From positions 1-49,148 of the forward strand of contig JAMPXY010000004.1 of assembly GCA_023700945.1 (NCBI GenBank): a stretch of 49,148 bases of DNA, in the 5' to 3' direction. The translations under genes were made by a program, and so were the position numbers. Of the stretch, positions 9,413 through 19,476 are shown one piece after another. Under the pieces are notes generated by a model. That model was given only the letters and a program-made list of their open reading frames with translations, did no database searches and was not told the DNA's origin. This stretch comes from Alphaproteobacteria bacterium (GTDB lineage: Bacteria > Pseudomonadota > Alphaproteobacteria > Micavibrionales > Micavibrionaceae). Each line of letters begins with the position of its first letter. Position 1 is the first letter of the stretch.

Positions 9413-10131
9413 CGCTGTCCGGTTGGCATTTTGACGGCATTGGGCACTTGCTTCAGGCATGCCGTATTGGTGCGTGACCCAATCGCCCGCAGATTTTGAA
9501 AATCTGGGTAGGGGCTGTCTTTGTAGTTTTTGGCAAAAGTCAGGGCATAGCATTTGCAGAATTCATCCATGTGCCGTGAGTCCAGAATGAGCGAGAGAGA
9601 ATTCAGGCACTGGTCGTGACCATAGGCTGCCACACCCGGTTCCGATGTGCACTCTCCGGCTATTTTACCCATGATGGCATCGCGTGATTTTTCCGGGCTG
9701 AAAACCCGCTCTTCAAAATAGGTGCTGCCCAGACATTCACAGTCATGAAACTGGGAGTAGAGTTTATAGTGATGGCATTCATTAAAAACTTTTTGGCTCT
9801 CATCCAGAATTTGATTCTGTGAATCAACAGGCAGGGTCTGAAATATCTGATCGGCGCTCTTTCCTTTGAAAGTTCTTTTCTCGCGCTTTTGCCAAGGCTC
9901 CATATACGGGGCAATCACGGACTTGCCATCTTCAGCGGGCGCGGTTTGCACCTGCTCTTTGGGTTGGTCGTCGACGATAGTGGGATTAAGGTCGGGGGGG
10001 GCATCCAGAACCGACGGCTCTGCCGTCAAGGTCGACTGTGAGTCGAGCAGGGCAGGCGTTTCGCTTTGTGCCAAAACCGGGAGTATCGGTAACGCAAGAA
10101 CGGCTGCGATTGTCAGGATGCCAAGTCTCAT
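9409..10131 (-). CDS. Secreted cysteine-containing hypothetical protein
   Basis: Signal peptide 'MRLGILTIAAVLALPILPVLAQ'. CxC motifs 'CECLGSTYFEE' and 'CKCYALTFAKN'. RBS GAGG before ATG. Converges on the acyl-CoA dehydrogenase with a 4-bp overlap. Confidence 0.75.
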   Translation of the reverse strand: MRLGILTIAAVLALPILPVLAQSETPALLDSQSTLTAEPSVLDAPPDLNPTIVDDQPKEQVQTAPAEDGKSVIAPYMEPWQKREKRTFKGKSADQIFQTLPVDSQNQILDESQKVFNECHHYKLYSQFHDCECLGSTYFEERVFSPEKSRDAIMGKIAGECTSEPGVAAYGHDQCLNSLSLILDSRHMDEFCKCYALTFAKNYKDSPYPDFQNLRAIGSRTNTACLKQVPNAVKMPTGQR

Positions 10132-10180
10132 TTTATCCTCTGATTTGCTTATCTCTACCTTTGGATTTTAGCATAAAGAA

Positions 10181-10206
10181 AGACCGGCGTGTGCCGGTCT
10201 TTTTTT
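10181..10206. terminator. Intrinsic terminator, likely bidirectional
   Basis: AGACCGGC-GTGT-GCCGGTCT followed by TTTTTT; A-rich on the other side gives a T tract on the minus strand. Confidence 0.8.
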
Positions 10207-10222
10207 AATCTGCGTGAATATT

Positions 10223-10894
10223 TCAGGCCGAGGCTTTATCGGCTTCAGGCTGCGAGGTGTTGGCCACACTTTCGCCACGAATTTTGTGCCACAGGCCCTG
10301 GATATCGAAATTACGTGCGGCTTCAGAGGCAGCCTGCCGCGGACGGCTGAAGGGGCTGGCCTTTCGCGGTTCCGAGCTTTTCTCGGGTACGGGGACTTCG
10401 GCAGGCTTTACGGTGGCCGTGGCCGGTTTGCCCGGACCGCGGCGTTGCATTTCCATTTGTCGGCGCATCTGGGCGCGACGATCACGTTCTTTCAGCTCTT
10501 CTTTCAGTTCTTCCGCCTGCTTCTGGCTATACTGGCTGGTGAGCAGAACCTGCTGGGCCTGTTTTTGCCATTGGTCACGCTGGGTTTTCAGATCTTCAAT
10601 TTGATCCTGCGCGACTTCAAGTTGGTCTTCCAGCATCCGGATGCGCATTTTCATCCGTTCGGTTTCAATGATGGTCGCTGCCTTTTCAAGTTCGTTCTCG
10701 ACGTTGGCGGTGACAATCGTTTCGTTGCCTTGCGGGGCCAGACCGAAGACACGCTCAAGCTCCGATACATCAATGACCCTGCGTCCGGCGTTGTCAATTT
10801 CGTAGGACAGTTTGCCCGCCTTCATGGCGCGTTGCACTGTTGATTTCGAGCGCCCTGTAAGCTCTGCTGCCCGTTGCGGTCCGACCTTTGCCAT
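10223..10894 (-). CDS. HTH plus coiled-coil protein (putative DNA-binding, KfrA-like layout)
   Basis: N-terminal 'GPQRAAELTGRSKSTVQRAMKAGKLSYEIDNAGRRVIDVSELERVFGL' helix-turn-helix, then a long E/K/Q-rich coiled coil. Confidence 0.7.
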   Translation of the reverse strand: MAKVGPQRAAELTGRSKSTVQRAMKAGKLSYEIDNAGRRVIDVSELERVFGLAPQGNETIVTANVENELEKAATIIETERMKMRIRMLEDQLEVAQDQIEDLKTQRDQWQKQAQQVLLTSQYSQKQAEELKEELKERDRRAQMRRQMEMQRRGPGKPATATVKPAEVPVPEKSSEPRKASPFSRPRQAASEAARNFDIQGLWHKIRGESVANTSQPEADKASA

Positions 10895-10954
10895 GAGATG
10901 TATCCTCTCCTTGAATTAACGTTGTTATTATGGACTTAAATTAAAAATCAGTAG

Positions 10955-11758
10955 TTATTGTTTGGTTCCGGTTTTCTCTTCCAGTTCAATCCGGCGGGAG
11001 AGCATCTTGGTCAGGCGGCTCCACTGTGCACCTGAGAACAAGTGGGCATATAAGAACGGCAGCCAGCCATTCTTGCGCCACTCGAGGAAGTCTTTCTCCG
11101 GCAGGGTGGCCAGTTTTTGTTCATCCACAATCCGGAAGCCCGAGAAATTGATGCGCTTGCCACCACCGATATTGATTTCGGCTTGCCGCTCGACCAGCAA
11201 GCCACTGCTTGCCAATGCCTTGCTGAAGGCCAGCGTTTGCTGGGCTGCTGCATGATAGGATTTGCAGAATTCGAGAGCGTTCTGGGCCAGCAGGGCAGGT
11301 TTGCCTTCAGCCTCGAAGAATTTCTGCTCACTTTTGTTGTCAACAATCTGGTCATTCATGTCGACGCACAAAGTCAACTGGTCTGTACCGGCAATTTCCG
11401 AGAAGATAAACGGGTAGCGGCGGATATAAGCCGGGACATAGGCGTCCTCAACCCATTCGCCCGATCCGTCAACAAACAGGTTTTCGTTATCACGCACGCC
11501 CAGCAGGGCGACGGGGGTGGCGTTGTTATCGGGGCTGAAAGCGATGGGGTAATAATGACTGATTTGCGGCATCTCGATCATGTTGATCGGTACGGCATTG
11601 ACATGGTCGCAGAAGGATAAACCGAAGTTTTTCTTAAGTCCGAGATCCGCATGTTTTTTGCCGTCGAGCGGTACCGGGTTGGAATAAAACAGGGGCAGTG
11701 GCGCGGCTTTGTTGTCACCGTCTCCAGTGGTTGCAGCGGTTGCTTCCTTTTTAGCCAT
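10955..11758 (-). CDS. SapC family protein
   Basis: 'PLFYSNPVPLDGKKHADLGLKKNFGLSFCDHVNAVPINMIEMPQISHYYPIAFS...FVDGSGEWVEDAYVPAYIRRYPFIF' matches the SapC layout. Confidence 0.85.
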   Translation of the reverse strand: MAKKEATAATTGDGDNKAAPLPLFYSNPVPLDGKKHADLGLKKNFGLSFCDHVNAVPINMIEMPQISHYYPIAFSPDNNATPVALLGVRDNENLFVDGSGEWVEDAYVPAYIRRYPFIFSEIAGTDQLTLCVDMNDQIVDNKSEQKFFEAEGKPALLAQNALEFCKSYHAAAQQTLAFSKALASSGLLVERQAEINIGGGKRINFSGFRIVDEQKLATLPEKDFLEWRKNGWLPFLYAHLFSGAQWSRLTKMLSRRIELEEKTGTKQ

Positions 11759-12073
11759 GATCGTGTCTCTTCCTTCCAGATGACAGGTTGCCTTTGTCGG
11801 CAGTGCCTATGAATAGTAATACGTATGATGGAAACGTGCCTGAATCAACCAGACTTGGCACTGAAAGTCCATCATTTTGATATTCCGTAAAACATTTCCC
11901 CCCAGTTATGAGCCACTTGCCCCTCTGCTCTCCAGTGTCTAAAATTATGTAAATAAACTAATATAATATTTTTTCATAATACAAAAATCATCTTTCGCCA
12001 TTCCTGCAAATGCGCTAGGTTTCGCCCAGTTTCGCGCCGAAGGGCGCAGTCTTGCGAGAAAAGGATCACGGTT

Positions 12074-13429
12074 ATGCGTATTGCAATGGTGGGTACGGGT
12101 TATGTCGGACTGGTATCAGGCACATGTTTTGCCGAGTTTGGCTTTGATGTGGCCTGCATAGACCGGGATGCCGCCAAGATCGAGCGCCTCAAGCAGGGTC
12201 AGTCCCCGATTTATGAGCCGGGCCTTGATGAATTGCTCGCCCGCCAGATTGAATCCGGCCGGATCAGCTTTACGACGGACTTGAAAGCAGCGGTCAAAGC
12301 GGCCGATGTGGTTTTTATTGCAGTGGGTACCCCGCCGCGCAGCACCGATGGCCATGCCGATCTCTCTCAGGCCTATCAGGCAGCCAAGGAAATTGCCGAG
12401 GCCATGGAGGGTTACACCGTTGTCGTGACCAAATCGACCGTGCCGGTCGGCACGTCGCGTGAGATCGAACGGATTATCCGCGAGGTTCGTCCGGATGCTG
12501 ATTTTGATATGGTGTCCAATCCGGAATTCTTGCGTGAGGGGGCAGCGATCAATGATTTCATGCGTCCCGACCGTGTGGTGGTAGGTTTGAGTTCTGATCG
12601 TGCCCGGGCGGTAATGAGCGAGTTGTATCGCCCGCTGTTCCTGAGCGAAACGCCGATTGTTTTCACCGCACGTGAGACGTCAGAAATCATCAAATACGCC
12701 GCCAATGCGTTTCTTGCGACTAAAATTACGTTCATCAACGAAATCGCCAATCTGTGCGAAAAAGCCGGGGCCGATGTGCAGGATGTCGCCAAGGCCATCG
12801 GGCTTGATGGCCGGATTGGCAAGAAATTTTTACATCCTGGGCCGGGTTATGGCGGTTCTTGCTTTCCCAAAGACACGCTGGCGCTGGTGCAAACAGGTGA
12901 GGTTTTAGGGGTCCCGCAACGCATTGTCGAAGCTGTGGTGCAGGTCAATGCCGACCGTCAGCGTGATATGGCCGAGCGGATTATTCAGGCCTGCGGTGGT
13001 GATGTGCAGGGCAAGCGGATTGGTATTCTCGGGGTGGCCTTCAAACCCAATACTGATGACGTTCGCGAAGCCCCGGCTTTGACGATTATCCCGATCCTGC
13101 AACAGGCCGGTGCGGTGGTGGCGGCCTATGATCCGGTCGCAATGGAACAGGCACAAAAACAGTTGCAAGACGTGGTCTGGTGTCAGGATGCCTATGAAGT
13201 CGCGACCCAGTCCGAGGCCTTGGTGATTGTGACTGAATGGAATGAATTCCGTGCGCTCGATCTGGTCCGGATCGGCAGCGTCATGAAATCACGGCGGTTG
13301 CTGGATTTACGCAATATTTACCGTCCGGAAGATATCGAGAAAACCGGATTTTATTATAGCTCGATTGGCCGCCCGGATATTCTGCCTGATACAGCGGCGC
13401 CGCGTGAAAAATTACGCTCGATTTCCTGA
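12074..13429 (+). CDS. ugd: UDP-glucose 6-dehydrogenase
   Basis: 'MRIAMVGTGYVGLVSGTCFAEFGFDVACIDRD', 'NPEFLREGAAINDFMRPDRVVVG', 'GPGYGGSCFPKDTLAL', 'GVAFKPNTDDVREAPAL'. Confidence 0.95.
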   Translation: MRIAMVGTGYVGLVSGTCFAEFGFDVACIDRDAAKIERLKQGQSPIYEPGLDELLARQIESGRISFTTDLKAAVKAADVVFIAVGTPPRSTDGHADLSQAYQAAKEIAEAMEGYTVVVTKSTVPVGTSREIERIIREVRPDADFDMVSNPEFLREGAAINDFMRPDRVVVGLSSDRARAVMSELYRPLFLSETPIVFTARETSEIIKYAANAFLATKITFINEIANLCEKAGADVQDVAKAIGLDGRIGKKFLHPGPGYGGSCFPKDTLALVQTGEVLGVPQRIVEAVVQVNADRQRDMAERIIQACGGDVQGKRIGILGVAFKPNTDDVREAPALTIIPILQQAGAVVAAYDPVAMEQAQKQLQDVVWCQDAYEVATQSEALVIVTEWNEFRALDLVRIGSVMKSRRLLDLRNIYRPEDIEKTGFYYSSIGRPDILPDTAAPREKLRSIS

Positions 13430-13482
13430 AACTTTTAAGTTTAAAGGGGGCTGTCATTGTCTGAACGGGCAGATAGCACAAT

Positions 13483-14289
13483 ATGACAGAGGGAAACACC
13501 AGAACCAGCCCTGTTGATATGGGCGTGAACTGGGTTAGCTGGCTGCGTGATCAGGCCACGCGCTTTTATACATGGGACGTTGTCGGGCAGTATCACCGGG
13601 TGATCACTCCGCACAGACCGACCGCGCGCAGCCTGCGCGAGTCCTGGCAAAGACTGCCTGCTTTGACCACACAATTCCCGAACCTAAAGCATAATTTGTT
13701 TATGCGGGCTCTGCCTCATCTGTCGCTGGCGGCACGGGCGCAGATCAATGCCTTCTTTGCTGCCCACGGCTTGCGCGATTTCGAGTTTCTCGATCATGGT
13801 GGCCGGGCGATTGCTTTTCGTGCCTTTCATGTGCCCTCGCGGCAATTACGGATTGCCCGGATGGAGGCGCCGCATCACTGCCGTTATCCCCGCCCTGATC
13901 ACCCCACGGTGCTGCCTGCTTTTGCCAGCAATCAAGGGCGCATGGGGGGGTATGGCGATATCAAACTGGAAATTCTGCCTGAGGTGATGCCGCTCTCGAA
14001 AATTTTCAAGGCACAGGATCTGGGGCAAACTGAGTTGTTGCGCGATCTCTTCCATGAGGCGGTCTTTGGTTTGTCATGGGGAACCAACGTCATGTATCCG
14101 GTCACTATGTTTGATCGTGATGCTGAACCGCAGAATGTGGGCTTGCGTCCGGATGGCCGACTGGTCAGTTTCGATCCGCAGATCATCACTGGTGCACGTG
14201 CGCAAGTGGCGCATCGTCATTTCAAAACGCCGGGCGTCTTGCAAGATGCCAGCGCCCAACAGCTGGCGCTGGTTTATCCGGTAATTTAA
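13483..14289 (+). CDS. Hypothetical protein with protein-kinase/phosphotransferase-like signature
   Basis: 'MFDRDAEPQNVGLRPDGRLVSFDPQII' resembles the catalytic-loop and DFG region of kinase-like folds; upstream 'FLDHGGRAIAFRAFHVPSRQLRIARME'. Confidence 0.6.
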   Translation: MTEGNTRTSPVDMGVNWVSWLRDQATRFYTWDVVGQYHRVITPHRPTARSLRESWQRLPALTTQFPNLKHNLFMRALPHLSLAARAQINAFFAAHGLRDFEFLDHGGRAIAFRAFHVPSRQLRIARMEAPHHCRYPRPDHPTVLPAFASNQGRMGGYGDIKLEILPEVMPLSKIFKAQDLGQTELLRDLFHEAVFGLSWGTNVMYPVTMFDRDAEPQNVGLRPDGRLVSFDPQIITGARAQVAHRHFKTPGVLQDASAQQLALVYPVI

Positions 14290-14298
14290 AAGGCTCGA

Positions 14299-16377
14299 TT
14301 AGGCGACTTTCGAGGTAGCGCCATCCAGCAAGCCTTCCCGGCGGAGCAGGGCATCGGGATCTGCATCCTGTCCCCGGAAATTGCGGTAGAGAATCGCCGG
14401 ATGTTCGGTGCCGCCGCGCTCTAGAATTTCACGGCGGTATTTCATCAGCCGTTCCTCATCATAAACATGATTTTCCGTCATGTAATAGAAAGCATCGGCG
14501 TCCAGTACCTCGGCCCATTTATAACTGTTATAGCCTGAGGCATAACCACCGCCGAAAATGTGGCTGAAGGAGGTGGATGTTGGCCCCGCCAGCATCGGGA
14601 ACAGTCTTGTGTCTTTGGTCACGTCTTCTTCAAATTTAAACACGTCAAAACCGTATTTTTTCTCGATCTCTTCGGGGTTGGTGGTGTACCACAGCATATC
14701 CAGTGTGGCGAGATTGACCTGACGCAATCCCATCGAGGCCACCATGAAGTTTTTCGAGTCATTCAACTTGCGGAACAGATCATCGGGAATTTTTTCACCG
14801 GTTTGCCAGTGACCGCTAATCAGATCAAGCGTTGCGCGCGTATAGGCCCAGTTTTCTTGCACCTGTGAGGGGAGCTCGACAAAATCCCATTTAACGTTGG
14901 GGCTGGCGAGCGAGCGATATGTCACATCGGACAGCAGACCATGCATGGCGTGACCCATTTCATGGAACAGAGTCAGGACTTCATCATGGGTCAGCAGTGA
15001 AGGTTTCTCTGGCAGGGGTTCGGTGAAATTGCAGACAATCGCAATGATCGGGCGTTCGACTTTGTCGGCAAACAGGCCTTGTGAGCGATATCCGGTCATC
15101 CAGGCACCGGGCTTCTTGCCACTGCGTGGATGGAAATCGGCATAGAGCGTTCCTATAAAGGCTTTGGTTTTTTTATCGGTGACATCGAAGGCCTTCACAT
15201 CCGCTGCCCAGGTTGGATAGGCGGTATTTTCGGCAAAAACCACGCCAAACTGGCGGCTGAAATGTTCGAAACAGCCGGACAGCACTTTTTCCAGCGGGAA
15301 ATAAGGGCGTAAATCTTCACTGGAAAACCCGTACACCGACTCTTTCATTTTTTCGCTGTAATAAGCGACATCCCAAGGCTTAATCTCAGACGGACCGCCG
15401 TGGGCCGCCGCAAATTTTTTCAGGGCGTCAAGGTCGCGCATGGCGGCATCCTTGTAGGCATCCTTGAGCTTGCCAAGGAAGGCAAAGACAGTCTCCGGCT
15501 TCTCCGACATGCGGTCTTCCAGCACAAAATGGGCCGGGGTGGGGTAGCCCAAAAGGTTGGCGCTTTCATAACTGAGTGTGACGATTTGCTTGATCGTGTC
15601 CTGATTGTCGTATTGGTCTTTCCAGGCACGACTGCCGAAGGCTCGCCACATTTTCTCACGCAGGGCGCGGTTATCGGCATAGGTAACAAACGGGCCATAG
15701 CTTGGGTAATCGAGGGTAAAGAGCCATTGGCCGGGATGATTTTTCTTCTCGGCACGGGCTTTGGCGGCGGTGATGACATCGGCGGGCAATCCTGCCAGAT
15801 CGGCTTCCTTGTCAATCAACAGGCTAAACGCCTCCATCGAATTCTTGATATTTTCGTTAAAGGCGGTGCCAAGGGTCGAGGCGGCGATATTGATTTCCAT
15901 CATCCGCTCTTTGTCTTTGCCACTGAGCAGGGCCCCGCTGCGACGGAAACCGTCATAGGTGTTTTTCAGCAGGGTTTTTTGCTCGGTGGTCAGGGCCGGG
16001 CTGTCATGCTCCTTGTCCCAGACCGCCTTGATCCGGGAGAACAAGGCCTCATCCATCGCTACGGATGAATAAAATTCAGCCAGTTGCGGGGCAACGGTTT
16101 GTTTAATGTCAACCAAAGCCGGGGTGGCGACCGCACTGATCTGGTTGCCGAGAATTTCCATGACATGGCTCAGGGTTTCTCCCATCACCTCGAGAGCGAC
16201 GATTGTATTCTCAAAATTCGGGGCGTCCGGATGGGCTTTGATCGCGGCCAGCTCCTGTTTGGCTTGGGCCAGTCCCTCTTCAATCGCGGGCAGATAGTGC
16301 TCATCCTTGATCCGGTCAAAGGCCGGGGCATGGTTGGGGAGAGATGACGGAGCCAGCAACGGATTGAGTGCGGTCAT
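14299..16377 (-). CDS. M3 family metallopeptidase (Dcp/oligopeptidase A-like), copy 1
   Basis: HEXXH motif 'LTLFHEMGHAMHGLLSDVTYRSLASPNVKWDFVELPSQVQENWAY'; C-terminal 'FSHIFGGGYASGYNSYKWAEVLDADAF'. Confidence 0.93.
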   Translation of the reverse strand: MTALNPLLAPSSLPNHAPAFDRIKDEHYLPAIEEGLAQAKQELAAIKAHPDAPNFENTIVALEVMGETLSHVMEILGNQISAVATPALVDIKQTVAPQLAEFYSSVAMDEALFSRIKAVWDKEHDSPALTTEQKTLLKNTYDGFRRSGALLSGKDKERMMEINIAASTLGTAFNENIKNSMEAFSLLIDKEADLAGLPADVITAAKARAEKKNHPGQWLFTLDYPSYGPFVTYADNRALREKMWRAFGSRAWKDQYDNQDTIKQIVTLSYESANLLGYPTPAHFVLEDRMSEKPETVFAFLGKLKDAYKDAAMRDLDALKKFAAAHGGPSEIKPWDVAYYSEKMKESVYGFSSEDLRPYFPLEKVLSGCFEHFSRQFGVVFAENTAYPTWAADVKAFDVTDKKTKAFIGTLYADFHPRSGKKPGAWMTGYRSQGLFADKVERPIIAIVCNFTEPLPEKPSLLTHDEVLTLFHEMGHAMHGLLSDVTYRSLASPNVKWDFVELPSQVQENWAYTRATLDLISGHWQTGEKIPDDLFRKLNDSKNFMVASMGLRQVNLATLDMLWYTTNPEEIEKKYGFDVFKFEEDVTKDTRLFPMLAGPTSTSFSHIFGGGYASGYNSYKWAEVLDADAFYYMTENHVYDEERLMKYRREILERGGTEHPAILYRNFRGQDADPDALLRREGLLDGATSKVA

Positions 16378-16478
16378 GAAAAAACCTCTTCAGGGGATTG
16401 GCGAATCAGATGAAAGATTATATAGGGCGCCAGCCCGCCTGTTCCAGAGGGAATTACAGGGCTTTGGGATAGATGAAA

Positions 16479-16501
16479 GGGGGATACATGGTGTATCCCC
16501 C
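16479..16501 (-). terminator. Intrinsic terminator downstream of M3 copy 2
   Basis: GGGGGATAC-N5-GTATCCCCC followed by TTTCAT on the minus strand. Confidence 0.6.
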
Positions 16502-16530
16502 GGTTCAGCACACAAGTGACCCCTGATCTT

Positions 16531-18603
16531 CTACATAAATGTTGGTTTGGGCGGCAGCAGACCCTCGCGGCGGGGCAGGGCCTGGGGGTCGGCATCCTGT
16601 CCCCGGAAATTGCGGTAAAGTGTGGCTGGATTATCGGTACCACCCTTGGCCAGAAATTCTTTGCGATATTTATTCAGGCGATAGCTGTCATAGGTCGTAA
16701 GCTCGGTCAGATATTCAAAGGCATCAGCATCGAGAACCTCTGCCCATTTATAGCTGTAATAACCGGCATCATAGCCACCGGAAAAAATATGGGTGAAGGA
16801 CGTTGAAGTGGGCCCGGCCAGCATCGGGAACAGGCGTGTATCGGCGGTGACGGCTTCTTCGAAAGCAAAAATATTGAAGCCGAATTTGTCTTCAATGTCC
16901 TTGGGGTTGGTATTGTACCAGGCCTGATCCAGTGTCGCGAGATTGACCTGACGCAGCCCGGCAGCCCCGGCCATATAGTTTTTGGAAGCCACCATTTTTT
17001 GGTAAAGATCTTCAGGAATTTTCTCGCCGGTCTGGTAGTGCCCGCTGATCAGCGCGAGGGTTTCTCTGGTAAACGCCCAGTTTTCTTGTACCTGTGAAGG
17101 CAGTTCAACCGCATCCCATGGTACATAGGGGCTGGCCTTTGAACGGTAGGTTACATCCGAAACCAGACCGTGAACCGCGTGGCCCAGTTCGTGGAACAGG
17201 GTTGTGACTTCATCATGATCGAGCAGGGCTGGTTTGCCAGGTAGCGGCTTGGTGAAATTGCATTCAATTGCAATCACCGGACGTTCGATCTGGCCTTGAT
17301 AGAGGCCCTGTGCCCGGTAATCGGTCATCCATGCCCCGCCTTTTTTGCCCTTGCGCGGATGAAAATCGGTATAGAGCGTACCGACAAAAGCACCGGTTTT
17401 TTCATCGGTGACGTCAAAGGCTTTCACATCCGGGTGCCAGGTCGGGTATTGCTTGTTTTCGCTGAACTGAATACCGAATTGTTGACTGAAATGCTGGAAG
17501 GTTCCGGCCAGAACTTTTTCCAGCGGGAAATAGGGTTTTAAATCCTCGCTGGAGAAACCGTACAGTTCCTGCTTTTGTTTTTCTGCATAAAAAGTTATGT
17601 CCCAAGGCTTGAGATCGTCGTGCCCCATTTGGGCAGCGAACGCCCTCAGCGATTCCATATCTTTAAGGGCTGCGGGTTTGTAGACGTTTTTTAATTGATC
17701 AAGGAAGGTCGCCACGGTTTGTGGTGTTTGCGCCATGCGGTCTTCCAGCACAGTTTCCGCATGATTGTTATATCCCAGCAGCTGCGCCCGTTCATGCTTA
17801 AGGGTTAGGATGCGCCGGATCAGTTCCTGATTGTCATGTTCTGTCTGCCAGCCCCGGCTGCCATAAGCCCGCCACATCTTCTCGCGCAGGCTGCGGTTTT
17901 CGGCATAGCTGGCAACCGGGCCGTAACTCGGGTAGTCGAGGGTAAAAACCCATTGATTTTCGAGGCCGCGGGTCTTGGCTTCTTCAGCGGCGGCGGCAAC
18001 GGCGTCTTCGGGAATCCCCTTGAGATCATCCTTATCGGTAATGATCATGGCGAAGGCTTCGACGTCCTTCTTGACGTTCTCGCTGAAATCGGAATCCAGC
18101 GTCGACATTTCCTCTACGATTTCTTTCAGGCGTTTTTTGTCAGCGCCCTTGAGCAAGGCCCCGCCGTTGCGGAACCCGTCATAGGTTTTTTTCAGCAAGG
18201 TGTGCTGCTCAGTCGTCAGGGTGGGGTCATCATGGTGCTGATCCCATACCGCCTTGACGCGCTTGAAAATTTTTGTGTCGGTGAGGGCTGCCATATTAAA
18301 CCGGGCACGCAGCGGTGAAATTTTATCCTCTGTCGCTTTCAGTTTGGGGGTTCCGGCTGCCAGCATCTGGTTGCTGAGCAGGCTGGACAGGATACTGAGC
18401 CGCTCACCCGCCAATTCAAGGGCTTCGATCGTATTGGCGAACGTGGGTGTCTCCGGATTGTTTTTAAGCGCCCTGATATCGGCACGGGCCTCTTTCACCG
18501 CTGTGCGCAGGGCTGATAGAAAATGTCTGTCCTTGATCTTATCGAACGCGGGAGCTTCATTCGGCAGCCCCGAGGGTGCCAACAGCGGATTGACAGATGC
18601 CAT
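16531..18603 (-). CDS. M3 family metallopeptidase (Dcp/oligopeptidase A-like), copy 2
   Basis: 'TTLFHELGHAVHGLVSDVTYRSKASPYVPWDAVELPSQVQENWAF'; collinear with copy 1 along its whole length. Confidence 0.93.
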   Translation of the reverse strand: MASVNPLLAPSGLPNEAPAFDKIKDRHFLSALRTAVKEARADIRALKNNPETPTFANTIEALELAGERLSILSSLLSNQMLAAGTPKLKATEDKISPLRARFNMAALTDTKIFKRVKAVWDQHHDDPTLTTEQHTLLKKTYDGFRNGGALLKGADKKRLKEIVEEMSTLDSDFSENVKKDVEAFAMIITDKDDLKGIPEDAVAAAAEEAKTRGLENQWVFTLDYPSYGPVASYAENRSLREKMWRAYGSRGWQTEHDNQELIRRILTLKHERAQLLGYNNHAETVLEDRMAQTPQTVATFLDQLKNVYKPAALKDMESLRAFAAQMGHDDLKPWDITFYAEKQKQELYGFSSEDLKPYFPLEKVLAGTFQHFSQQFGIQFSENKQYPTWHPDVKAFDVTDEKTGAFVGTLYTDFHPRKGKKGGAWMTDYRAQGLYQGQIERPVIAIECNFTKPLPGKPALLDHDEVTTLFHELGHAVHGLVSDVTYRSKASPYVPWDAVELPSQVQENWAFTRETLALISGHYQTGEKIPEDLYQKMVASKNYMAGAAGLRQVNLATLDQAWYNTNPKDIEDKFGFNIFAFEEAVTADTRLFPMLAGPTSTSFTHIFSGGYDAGYYSYKWAEVLDADAFEYLTELTTYDSYRLNKYRKEFLAKGGTDNPATLYRNFRGQDADPQALPRREGLLPPKPTFM

Positions 18604-18693
18604 CGTGATAACCTTTTCCTGTAATATTTTTATTATAGAAAAGACTGTAGGGCAGCTGCTGGTGCAGGGTCAAGAATAATTTAACGGCTTATT

Positions 18694-19476
18694 TCAGGGA
18701 TCAAGCGTAATGGTGGTACTGTCCATGCCGCCTTCCAACGTCTTGGAATCAAAGGCAGTTACAACTACCCGATAGGTCCCGGCTTCCTCGAATTTGAGGT
18801 TGGTGCCATAGATACCGGGCTGTTCGGCCTTCTCCAGCTTGATACTGGCCAGCAAGACTTCTCCGCGATAAATCCCGGCCTCGACCTCGTAGCGCTCGGG
18901 TGGCCACGGCGTATCCTTGTCAATATGACAGCCGCAGAGTTTGGTCACATTGACTTGTAATGGCAGGGTACCTTCGGCATTGAACTTAGCTTTACGATTG
19001 GCGGGCGGGCTCATGACGTCGACAATGAAGCCGGGAATCTCAACGATAATGCCGTTGCCTTGGGTATAATCTTTGCCCGGTATCAACAGGTAATCGGCGC
19101 TGGCCTTGGCCAGCGATTGCATCTGTCCGTAAGGCCCGGAAACTTCGACGGTGACGGGGGTTGGCTCATAGATATCCAGCGAAAATTCAAAGCGCGATGT
19201 GTCTTCATCAACGATGACGGCGTCACGCGCTACGCTGGGGGTCATGACCAGATCACGTTTGCCGGAGTTGCCTGTGGTGCTGCCTTCGACCAGAATATCG
19301 CCATCGCGCTTATCACGTACGATGATGTAGGCAGCGCCAACGGATTCACCGATAAACAGCGCGTCTTTGGATTTGACGCTGATTTTGACATTGGTATCGA
19401 CGGCGTACGCGGGCGTTGCGGCCAGCAACAAGGCGCAGGACGTAAGGGATGCCAGAATAACTTTTTTCATAAACAC
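18694..19476 (-). CDS. Secreted/periplasmic hypothetical protein
   Basis: Signal peptide 'MFMKKVILASLTSCALLLAATPAYA'; beta-rich body; 'CGCHIDKDTPWPP'. Confidence 0.7.
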   Translation of the reverse strand: MFMKKVILASLTSCALLLAATPAYAVDTNVKISVKSKDALFIGESVGAAYIIVRDKRDGDILVEGSTTGNSGKRDLVMTPSVARDAVIVDEDTSRFEFSLDIYEPTPVTVEVSGPYGQMQSLAKASADYLLIPGKDYTQGNGIIVEIPGFIVDVMSPPANRKAKFNAEGTLPLQVNVTKLCGCHIDKDTPWPPERYEVEAGIYRGEVLLASIKLEKAEQPGIYGTNLKFEEAGTYRVVVTAFDSKTLEGGMDSTTITLDP

